Origin: Balneolaceae bacterium | GTDB lineage: Bacteria > Bacteroidota > Rhodothermia > Balneolales > Balneolaceae | Direction: 5' to 3' | Assembly (NCBI GenBank): GCA_017640665.1 | Contig: JAEPQE010000004.1 | Span: forward strand, 248,001-312,000 | Length of the DNA: 64,000 nt | Part shown: in pieces, positions 9,078 to 15,770 of the stretch | Numbering within the stretch: position 1 is the first letter of the stretch | How the letters are laid out: every line of letters begins with the position of its first letter | Notes under the pieces: model-generated | The model's input: the letters and a program-made list of their open reading frames with translations, nothing else | Told to the model about the DNA's origin: nothing | Databases searched by the model: none | Program-made: the position numbers and the translations under genes

Positions 9078-10433
9078 ATGAGACAATTTATCTGGACCGC
9101 AATTATCGCCGTGATGTTTGGAACGGCGTGTTCAGCAGAGCAGGAAAAAAAGGCTGAACCAACCTACTTTTCAGCGCAATTCACAGTAGCTGATTCTGTT
9201 GACCAAACCGGAGATTATTCGGGGTTCCGAATCCTGGTATTTAACCGGGCAAATGCATCTGCTGCTGCCGACACTGTATTTTATGGAGTTACGGATACCA
9301 CTGGTTTTGTTGAGGGTGTTTTTACCCTGGAGTCTGAGGGAGCTTTTCCTGCACAAATTACAAGGAATGGGGTTAACCTGGGTTCTTTCCGCTTATTACT
9401 CGCCTGGGGAGATACTGTAAAAGTTGAAGGGGAATTTCCTGATCTCGAAAGCACCTATACCGTTGATTCAAAAGAAGCCCGTGCTATGAAAAAATATGAG
9501 CGCGTTAATTCCGGTCATTTGAGAGCAGAGAGATTCATAATAGCAGGTCAGGTGGCTGACTCACTGATCCCTGTAGAATTGCAAAAATGGGTGGATTTGT
9601 ACTGGGGAGTTCACAATGATCAAAAAGGAACCTTTGCTTCAAAATTTGCCCTTGAGAGCATGGTTGACTTGTTAAACCGATATGATCAGGCTCAGATGTT
9701 TGAGAAACTAAATCAATCGTTTGATGAAGAACTCGCGTTCGGACTGGCAATTACCAGAGGTAAAGAATATGTGGCCAGCCGTGAAGGATTGGATGCAACG
9801 GTAGCTTATCTCGATTCAGTCAAAAGCCTTACTCGTGAAGAAAGCATTCATCGGGCTATCGAAAAATCAATCATCAAACTTCATTATGATAGTGCACAGG
9901 TAGAAGAAGCACGTGAGTTGTTTTCAGACTATGAATCCGAGTACATCAAAGAAGGAGAAGAAGCTCCATTCTGGTATAAAAACATGCGGTTTGAGCTGAA
10001 CTATCTTGCTCCGGGTATGGCACTTCCGGCATTCGAAATTGAAACTACTGCCGGCGATACAGTAAGTAACGAGAGCATGATGGGCACTGCCTATGTATTG
10101 GAATTTACTTTGATGGCGAATCAACTATACCAGCAACAATATGACGAAGCAACGGTAATTTACCAGCTGTATAACCCTCAGGGCTTAGAGTATCTCACTA
10201 TACCTTTCGATCAAAGCACGAATACGATTATTGCGTTCTTTCAGGAAAGAGATCGGTTTTGGGAACTAGCCGAGCCACCATCATTCAACAAGCAGGATTT
10301 TGTAGAAGACTTTAACGTTCAATATTTCCCCACCCGAATATTGGTAGACAAACAAGGAAATATCGTAAGGAAATTTGTGGGAGAAGAATTTGACGATATG
10401 ATTCCCGCAATCACCCGAACTCTAACTAACTAA
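9078..10433 (+). CDS. Lipoprotein with cysteine-less thioredoxin-like C-terminal domain
   Basis: A 451-residue lipoprotein with signal peptide and lipobox GTAC (cysteine 18). The N-terminal part (about 30-130) looks like the beta-sandwich domain often placed before TlpA domains in Bacteroidota (DUF4369-like). A helical middle follows (about 135-310). The C-terminal part (about 320-451) follows the TlpA/AhpC pattern: PGMALPAFEIETTAGDTVS, YVLEFTLMANQLY, TIPFDQS, YFPTRILVDKQGNIVRKFVG. The position of the WCxxC redox motif reads MANQLY, and apart from the lipidated cysteine I find no cysteine in the whole protein. It therefore cannot work as a thiol oxidoreductase; a binding or structural role is likely. 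It lies 11 bases after gatB and 11 bases before tpiA, so one operon is likely. Confidence 0.78.
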   Translation: MRQFIWTAIIAVMFGTACSAEQEKKAEPTYFSAQFTVADSVDQTGDYSGFRILVFNRANASAAADTVFYGVTDTTGFVEGVFTLESEGAFPAQITRNGVNLGSFRLLLAWGDTVKVEGEFPDLESTYTVDSKEARAMKKYERVNSGHLRAERFIIAGQVADSLIPVELQKWVDLYWGVHNDQKGTFASKFALESMVDLLNRYDQAQMFEKLNQSFDEELAFGLAITRGKEYVASREGLDATVAYLDSVKSLTREESIHRAIEKSIIKLHYDSAQVEEARELFSDYESEYIKEGEEAPFWYKNMRFELNYLAPGMALPAFEIETTAGDTVSNESMMGTAYVLEFTLMANQLYQQQYDEATVIYQLYNPQGLEYLTIPFDQSTNTIIAFFQERDRFWELAEPPSFNKQDFVEDFNVQYFPTRILVDKQGNIVRKFVGEEFDDMIPAITRTLTN

Positions 10434-10444
10434 ACAGATCAATT

Positions 10445-11212
10445 ATGCGCCGATTTTTAATAGCCGGAAACTGGAAAATGAATTGTGGACCTTCAGATGC
10501 TGCAGAACTTTTGGAAGCTTTGAAAGAAAAGAAGGCAGAAGTTTCTGAAGATGTGGATGTGTTGGTTTGCCCTCCTTTTGTTTCTCTATCGATGTCAGTG
10601 AACTATCTGCATGATACCGACATGCAAGTGGGTGCGCAGAATATTCACTTTGAGGATAATGGCGCTTACACAGGTGAAACCAGTGCGACTATGCTTACAG
10701 AAGCAGGCTGTGCTTATGTGATTATCGGGCACTCAGAGCGACGTCAGTATTTTGGTGAAACCGATGAATCCGTGAATAAGAAAACGCACAAAGCTATCGA
10801 TCATAATCTTGGGCCAGTTGTTTGTGTTGGAGAATCTCTGGAACAACGCAAACAGGGAATACATTTTGATTTAGTGAAAAATCAGGTTACTGCTGCTTTT
10901 TCCGGGATTAGTGAAGTTGAGGCACTTGATGTAGTAGTAGCTTACGAACCTATATGGGCTATTGGAACAGGTGAGACTGCTTCGCCGGAACAAGCTCAGG
11001 AAATGCATGCTCATCTACGCTCAGTACTAACCGACTTGTATGATGCCGAAACCGCAGAAGGAATTCGAATTCTTTATGGTGGAAGCATGAAGCCCGGCAA
11101 TGCAGAAGAATTGTTAAGCCAGAAAGATGTAGACGGTGGTTTAATAGGTGGAGCGAGTTTAGGTGCTGATAGTTTTGCCCAAATCATCACCATCGCCGAG
11201 AAATTATCGTAA
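10445..11212 (+). CDS. tpiA: Triosephosphate isomerase
   Basis: Interconverts dihydroxyacetone phosphate and glyceraldehyde 3-phosphate in glycolysis and gluconeogenesis. The 255 residues match the family length. Catalytic signatures are all present: AGNWKMN with the active-site Asn and Lys near residues 8-13, VIIGHSERRQYFGE with the catalytic histidine, AYEPIWAIGTG with the catalytic glutamate and loop 6, and the phosphate-binding YGGSMKPGNA and LIGGASLG near the C-terminus. It starts 11 bases after the thioredoxin-like lipoprotein gene and is followed by a MITE-like repeat before purD. Confidence 0.98.
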   Translation: MRRFLIAGNWKMNCGPSDAAELLEALKEKKAEVSEDVDVLVCPPFVSLSMSVNYLHDTDMQVGAQNIHFEDNGAYTGETSATMLTEAGCAYVIIGHSERRQYFGETDESVNKKTHKAIDHNLGPVVCVGESLEQRKQGIHFDLVKNQVTAAFSGISEVEALDVVVAYEPIWAIGTGETASPEQAQEMHAHLRSVLTDLYDAETAEGIRILYGGSMKPGNAEELLSQKDVDGGLIGGASLGADSFAQIITIAEKLS

Positions 11213-11216
11213 TTTT

Positions 11217-11318
11217 ACCCCCTCTGTCTCCCCCTTTGAAAAGGGGGAGGGGAACTCTTTTAAAATAAAGATAAATCAGAGAAAAGAATCCTCCCCTCTT
11301 GAGAGGGGATTAAGGGGT
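11217..11318. repeat. MITE-like 102-bp inverted repeat element
   Basis: The stretch between tpiA and purD reads as two copies of one ~45-base sequence in opposite orientation. The left copy begins ACCCC at 11217 and the right copy ends GGGGT at 11318. Each copy contains its own GC-rich hairpin: TCCCCCTTT/AAAGGGGGA (11229-11248) and TCCCCTCT/AGAGGGGA (11292-11309), and each has a CTTTT/GAAAAG-type inner edge. No coding capacity is present. The form fits a non-autonomous miniature transposable or palindromic dispersed repeat. No flanking target duplication was identified with confidence. Confidence 0.7.
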
Positions 11319-11350
11319 GTGTCAGAAAATATTTTTGAAAATCTATAAAC

Positions 11351-12631
11351 ATGAAAGTCAAAGTATTACTACTCGGAAGTGGGGGACGTGAACACGCCCT
11401 TGCCTGGGGTATTGCAAAATCTCCTAAACTAGATAAACTTTATACAGCTCCGGGAAATCCAGGTACAGCAAAATTGGGTGAAAATGTAGCTTTGGATATC
11501 TCTGACCAAGATGCGGTTTGGGAGTTCATCCAAAGCAATAATATTGGGCTTACTGTTGTAGGTCCCGAGCAGCCTCTTGTTGATGGAATTGCTGATTTTC
11601 TGGAAGTGAAAGCTCACCCGGTTTTTGGTCCCAAAAAACAAGCCGCCATGCTTGAGGGAAGTAAGGAATTCGCAAAAGACTTCATGAAGCGACATGATAT
11701 CCCAACAGCAGCTTATGAAGTTTTTAGCCAGAATGAATTTGATAAAGCTGCTGAATACATCAAAAAACAAGGAAAATACCCGGTTGTGTTAAAGGCGGAT
11801 GGATTAGCTGCAGGTAAAGGTGTTTTGATACCTGAAACTGAAGAGGAAGCTTTAGCCGCTTTAGATGAATTGAAGAGTGGAGCGTTAAGTGGAGCCGCGT
11901 CCCGATTGGTAATTGAAGAATTTATGGTTGGTGAGGAAGCCTCAGTCTTCGCTATTTGTGATGGAGATTCTTTTAGAGTTATTGGGAATGCACAAGATCA
12001 CAAGCGTATTGGGGAAGGGGATACCGGACTTAATACTGGTGGAATGGGGGCTTATTCACCTGCTCCTATTGCAACGAAAGAGATTCTGGACATCACAGAA
12101 AGAGAGATCATTAAACCTACGATAGATGGGATGAAAGCGGAAGGCTATCCATATCAGGGATTTTTGTATGTGGGGTTAATGATCACCTCTGAAGGGCCAA
12201 AAGTAGTAGAGTATAACTGCCGGTTTGGAGATCCTGAGTGTCAGGTAATCATCCCCGGAATGAAGACTGATTTACTTGAAGTGATCTATTCCTGTACTAC
12301 AGGTAATCTGGCTTCAACTAAGATCGAATTTGATGAACAATATCGATGTACAGTGGTACTGGCTTCAGGCGGATATCCCGAATCCTATGAAAAAGGGAAA
12401 GAGATTACAGGATTGGATGAAGTTAAAGACGCTTTGATTTTTCATGCCGGTACTAAAGAAGAAAGTGGTAAGTTGTATACCAATGGCGGACGTGTGTTAA
12501 ATATAGTTGGCTCAGGCAACACTCTTAAGCAAGCTATTGAAAACTCGTACTCCGAAATCAAAAAAATCCACTTTGAAAAAGCCTACTATCGAAATGATAT
12601 TGGAGCAAAAGGGTTAAAACATTTGGAATAA
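11351..12631 (+). CDS. purD: Phosphoribosylamine-glycine ligase (GAR synthetase)
   Basis: ATP-grasp enzyme joining glycine to phosphoribosylamine in purine synthesis. The 426 residues match the single-domain bacterial PurD length. Signatures: LLLGSGGREHALAWG at the N-terminus, TAPGNPGT, VVGPEQPLVDGIADF, the ATP-grasp core VLKADGLAAGKGV, IGEGDTGLNTGGMGAYSP with its glycine-rich loop, and YNCRFGDPECQ with metal ligands. Start at 11351 follows the MITE-like repeat by 32 bases. The stop is followed closely by the beta-propeller gene region. purK at the left edge belongs to the same pathway but is not in the same operon. Confidence 0.98.
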   Translation: MKVKVLLLGSGGREHALAWGIAKSPKLDKLYTAPGNPGTAKLGENVALDISDQDAVWEFIQSNNIGLTVVGPEQPLVDGIADFLEVKAHPVFGPKKQAAMLEGSKEFAKDFMKRHDIPTAAYEVFSQNEFDKAAEYIKKQGKYPVVLKADGLAAGKGVLIPETEEEALAALDELKSGALSGAASRLVIEEFMVGEEASVFAICDGDSFRVIGNAQDHKRIGEGDTGLNTGGMGAYSPAPIATKEILDITEREIIKPTIDGMKAEGYPYQGFLYVGLMITSEGPKVVEYNCRFGDPECQVIIPGMKTDLLEVIYSCTTGNLASTKIEFDEQYRCTVVLASGGYPESYEKGKEITGLDEVKDALIFHAGTKEESGKLYTNGGRVLNIVGSGNTLKQAIENSYSEIKKIHFEKAYYRNDIGAKGLKHLE

Positions 12632-12647
12632 TGTAATTTGAGTATAA

Positions 12648-12738
12648 AGGGGAAACATATAAATAAAAAAAGAAGTCCCCTAGTTAAGTATGTCAGCCGG
12701 GGAGGTATGGGGATTTTTCCTAAGGAATGCCTTCGGCA
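12648..12738. repeat. GC-rich palindromic block overlapping the possible 5' end of the next gene
   Basis: AGGGGA at 12648-12653 pairs with TCCCCT at 12676-12681, and a tight hairpin TGCC-TTC-GGCA lies at 12728-12738 inside a CCTAAGG...AAGG context. The composition changes sharply here: A-rich, then G-rich blocks, then the normal coding style after about 12750. I read it as a dispersed repeat or leader structure that reaches into the nominal N-terminus of the beta-propeller gene. It is not proven to be repeated elsewhere. Confidence 0.4.
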
Positions 12739-13555
12739 AGGGGTATGTCTTATAATAATAATTCTAATTCTTTTCTCCGGATCAGTTTCTGCACAGCAGA
12801 AATACACTTCCCCTGAAGTTCTATTCACAAATCTGAAAAAACCTACTTCTCTTTACGTAACGCAGGAACATATCTATGTGGCAGAATCTGGAAGACACCG
12901 GGTTCTAAAACTCAATCTTCTTGGTGATATACTGGATACTGTTGGTGGACTAGGAACCGGAGACTATCAGTTAGATACTCCGATTGATGTAGATGCAACA
13001 AACGGGCTTAAAATATTTGTTTCTGATAACCGGAATAACAGGATTCAGATTTATGATAAGCGATTTCAGTACCTGACTTCGTTAGTAAGATATCCCAGAG
13101 CAAGATCTTCCAGACCTATTCGGCCTACCCATTTGGTTGTGAATAATCTGGCGGAGTTATTCTTTTATGATCAGGATTCTAAATCCATTATAAGTATAAA
13201 TGACAATGGCGTTAAACTGGATGAGTTTCAGATTCCGGGAGTAGTTCAGGAAGTAAGTGATATGCAGGCCGTGGGAAGAAATCTCTATATTTTAGATTTG
13301 AAATCTAAACAATATCATGTGTTATCCTATAATGGGTTGCAAGTAAGGAGCTACCCCCTGGAAGGAGCAGTTCAGGTTTTCGTGGATAAACAAGGAGAAG
13401 AATGGTTAATAAGCTCAACTTCTATTCGTAACTCCAGAGAAGCAAAAGATGAAATTCAGTTTCCTGAGGAGTTGATCATCAAAGATGTTGTAAAAGCGAA
13501 TGGGGTGTTCTATATATTAACTAATAAATCAGTTCTACTTTTTTATACCGACTAA
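12707..13555 (+). CDS. Exported NHL/6-bladed beta-propeller protein
   Basis: About 282 residues with a hydrophobic export segment (CLIIIILILFSGSVSAQ) followed by repeated propeller strands such as LYVTQEHIYVAESGRHRVLKL and IFVSDNRNNRIQIYDKRF, the NHL pattern of a variable strand then D/N-R-I-x-x-Y/F/L. It resembles the 6-bladed beta-propeller proteins of Bacteroidota that act as surface or periplasmic ligand binders. The start is uncertain: ATG at 12707, with GGAGG only one base upstream, or TTG at 12638. The first ~25 codons overlap a palindromic block that may not be coding. It is separated by one base from the LuxE-like gene, so the two are probably translated from one message. Its ligand is unknown. 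Confidence 0.72.
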   Translation: MGIFPKECLRQGVCLIIIILILFSGSVSAQQKYTSPEVLFTNLKKPTSLYVTQEHIYVAESGRHRVLKLNLLGDILDTVGGLGTGDYQLDTPIDVDATNGLKIFVSDNRNNRIQIYDKRFQYLTSLVRYPRARSSRPIRPTHLVVNNLAELFFYDQDSKSIISINDNGVKLDEFQIPGVVQEVSDMQAVGRNLYILDLKSKQYHVLSYNGLQVRSYPLEGAVQVFVDKQGEEWLISSTSIRNSREAKDEIQFPEELIIKDVVKANGVFYILTNKSVLLFYTD

Positions 13556-13556
13556 C

Positions 13557-14555
13557 ATGAGAGTTAGTATGAACGCACATCTGGTTTTTGATAGGTCTGT
13601 TTCTTTCAAAGAAAAAGCTCTCCAAATTTTTGAATTTCAAAAAGAACACAATTCTGTTTATGGTAAGTTCTGCAAAGCATTGGGAGTTAGTAAAGTAAAA
13701 GAGGTTCACGAAATCCCGCTTCTTCCCATCCAGGCTTTTAAGGATTCAGAACTTCGAATATCCAACATCCAACATCCAACATCTACCCTTTTTTTTGAGA
13801 GCAGTGGGACAACAGGGATGAACCGGAGTCGGCATTATATTGCAGACCCGGAATTGTATAAAACCTCTATTCTCAAAGGGATGCAGCAGTTTTACGACTT
13901 AGACGATTTTGTAGTTCTTGCATACACTCCCGGCTATAACTCAAATCCTCATTCTTCTTTGGTTTGGATGCTGAATGTGTTGATAGAACAGGACAAAACT
14001 GGATTGAGTCGGTTTTTAGAGTTGGGAAAATCATTGGGTTCAGAGATTCTTGATGACATTAGTTCAAAAGGAAAGCGAGTAATGCTTTTCGGGGCTGCAT
14101 TTGGTTTACTGGATTTGATTGACCTTAGAAAGGTTGAGTTACCTAAAAATTCAGTGATTATGGAAACAGGGGGAATGAAAACGCACCGAAGGGAGATGAG
14201 TAAGGCTCAGCTTCATCATACCTTAGCCGAAGGGTTCAATCTCCCGAAAGGAAATGTCCATTCCGAATATGGAATGACGGAGCTATTGAGTCAGGCTTAC
14301 AGCTTTGGCTCGGAATGGTTTCACCCTGTGCCATGGATGAAGATCTCTATTCGGAATCCAGAAAACCCGATGGTAGAAATGCCTTATAGGGAAGAAGGAT
14401 TGATAGGAGTGATTGATTTGGCTAACCTGCATTCCTGTTCTTTTATATTAACGGGTGATAAGGGCATCCAGAATGAAAAAGGACAATTCCAGGTGCTGGG
14501 AAGATGGAACCCTCAGAACCTAAGAGGCTGTAATTTTTTAATCGATCAAGACTAA
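13557..14555 (+). CDS. LuxE-like acyl-protein synthetase
   Basis: Member of the LuxE family, ATP-dependent enzymes that activate a fatty acid as acyl-AMP and pass it to a cysteine for a partner reductase. Visible signatures: the nucleotide-binding loop ESSGTTGMNRSRHY, LAYTPGYNSNPHSSLVWML, METGGMKTHRREMSK and HSEYGMTELLSQAY. At 332 residues it is somewhat shorter than the luminous-bacteria LuxE (about 370), but a C-terminal RGCNF keeps a cysteine a few residues from the end, as expected for the acyl-carrying site. It begins one base after the propeller gene and precedes the LuxC-like gene by 102 bases. There is no luciferase (luxAB) nearby. A 7-bp tandem repeat (13760-13787) inside the gene lies just before the ATP loop. 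An alternative start is ATG 13569. Confidence 0.83.
   Translation: MRVSMNAHLVFDRSVSFKEKALQIFEFQKEHNSVYGKFCKALGVSKVKEVHEIPLLPIQAFKDSELRISNIQHPTSTLFFESSGTTGMNRSRHYIADPELYKTSILKGMQQFYDLDDFVVLAYTPGYNSNPHSSLVWMLNVLIEQDKTGLSRFLELGKSLGSEILDDISSKGKRVMLFGAAFGLLDLIDLRKVELPKNSVIMETGGMKTHRREMSKAQLHHTLAEGFNLPKGNVHSEYGMTELLSQAYSFGSEWFHPVPWMKISIRNPENPMVEMPYREEGLIGVIDLANLHSCSFILTGDKGIQNEKGQFQVLGRWNPQNLRGCNFLIDQD
13760..13787 (+). repeat. 7-bp tandem repeat inside the LuxE-like gene
   Basis: Three perfect copies of ATCCAAC (13760-13780) and a degenerate fourth (ATCTACC, 13781-13787), followed closely by an 8-T tract. The unit is not a multiple of three, so gain or loss of a copy would shift the reading frame of the LuxE-like gene just upstream of its ATP-binding loop. 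Confidence 0.85.
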
Positions 14556-14614
14556 GATCAATGTTCAATTAAGAATGAATCAATTAACAGTTACCTTCAG
14601 TCTATCTGGTTGTC

Positions 14615-14635
14615 ATGCTGAACTTGATTTAGCAT
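14615..14635. repeat. Short hairpin resembling a dispersed Bacteroidota repeat
   Basis: ATGCTGAA (14615-14622) pairs with TTTAGCAT (14628-14635) with one G-T wobble and a 5-base loop. The word TGTCATGCTGAAC...TTTAGCATCT is like the short palindromic intergenic repeats I know from Bacteroidota genomes. It lies in the 102-base gap between the LuxE-like and LuxC-like genes and could affect mRNA stability there. Confidence 0.5.
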
Positions 14636-14657
14636 CTGTATATGTTTAGTTATCAGT

Positions 14658-15701
14658 ATGAAAGACATCACCCAACATACAATCAAAGTAGCTGAAGCAG
14701 TCAGGAAATGGTTGCAACCGGATAACTCGGAACTTAAAAAAGCCATTGAGCAAACCGTGGATGAAAGGTTATTCAGCTTCGAAGACATCAAATTCCAGAT
14801 CAGAGCGCTGAAAGAGAATATTGATAGCGGACAGATAGAAGAATGGGCTGAAAGAGCAGGTTTAGGGAAAAATAAGCACTCGGTTGGTGAAAAGGTGCTT
14901 TGTCTGCATGCTGGGAACTTACCCTTGGTTGGATTTCAAGACGCCTTAGGAACCATTCTTTCCGGAGCTGATTATTTCGGAAAGCTCTCCAGAAAAGACC
15001 CGTATTTACTGATTACTTTTTTAGAAATGCTAAAGGCATCAGGGATAGAAACTGAAATAAAGTACTCTACCGACCTGAAAGATTTCAAAAATCTTAACGC
15101 AGACAAACTCTTATTTGCGGGATCTTCCGAGTCTGTTCCAGCAGTAAAAAATGAACTGAAAAGGTTGGGATCCATATCCCCTGAAACTGAATTGGTAATA
15201 CGAACCGCTAAATTCTCAATGGCTTATATCACCAATGAAGAACCGGAAGTGATTACCGATTTAGTCGAAGCCATTTTCAGATATGGAGGTCAGGGGTGCA
15301 GATCGGTAGCTGCGGTAGTGAGCCCCATCCGCTTCAATAACTTAAAATGCCACTTTCAGGACTATATCGAGTCTTTTTGGTTGAAGAATCCTCAGCATAA
15401 AAAACCACCTGAAGCGCTTGCTTACCAGTTTGCCTACAACAAAGCCATCGATCGACCTCAGGCTTGGCTTGATGATTTTCTGATCCAGGAAAGTGAAGAA
15501 TTCCCCGAACTGGATTTCACCCTTCACTGGATTCAGGGAGATGAGGAAAAACTAAAAGAACTTAAAGAGAAATTCGGATCGGCTATCCAAACTATTTATA
15601 CAGCAGGAGAAAAGATTGACGGTATTGAAACAGAGTTTCTAAGCCAGGCTCAGCGACCACCACTGTGGTGGGAGCCGGATGGGGTGGGGTTGTTTGAGTA
15701 A
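14658..15701 (+). CDS. LuxC-like acyl-CoA/acyl-protein reductase
   Basis: Member of the LuxC family of the aldehyde dehydrogenase superfamily, NADPH-dependent reduction of an activated fatty acyl group to aldehyde. Recognised from VLCLHAGNLPLVGFQDAL, a Rossmann-like ADYFGKLSRKDPYL, LLFAGSSESVPAVK and the nucleophile loop GGQGCRSVAAVV with the catalytic cysteine at residue 214. It is 347 residues, shorter than luminous LuxC (about 480), so the N-terminal part is reduced. It follows the LuxE-like gene in the same direction; the pair would form a fatty-acid reductase. The acyltransferase LuxD and luciferase are absent. The aldehyde or alcohol product could go into lipids or signals; this is inference. 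Confidence 0.82.
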   Translation: MKDITQHTIKVAEAVRKWLQPDNSELKKAIEQTVDERLFSFEDIKFQIRALKENIDSGQIEEWAERAGLGKNKHSVGEKVLCLHAGNLPLVGFQDALGTILSGADYFGKLSRKDPYLLITFLEMLKASGIETEIKYSTDLKDFKNLNADKLLFAGSSESVPAVKNELKRLGSISPETELVIRTAKFSMAYITNEEPEVITDLVEAIFRYGGQGCRSVAAVVSPIRFNNLKCHFQDYIESFWLKNPQHKKPPEALAYQFAYNKAIDRPQAWLDDFLIQESEEFPELDFTLHWIQGDEEKLKELKEKFGSAIQTIYTAGEKIDGIETEFLSQAQRPPLWWEPDGVGLFE

Positions 15702-15770
15702 TTCGGCACAATTTGTAGCTAGAATTCTTATTTTTGAAGCTTATTCAAAATTTGAAATCTAAAGTAAGTA

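Noticed and set aside
13760-13787. CRISPR array
   Set aside because: The repeats are only 7 bp without spacers, and they are inside a gene.
15712-15736. Bacteroidota-type promoter ahead of leuS (TTTG and TATTTTTG)
   Set aside because: The spacing is about 13 bases instead of about 19, so I noted it only in the gene entry.
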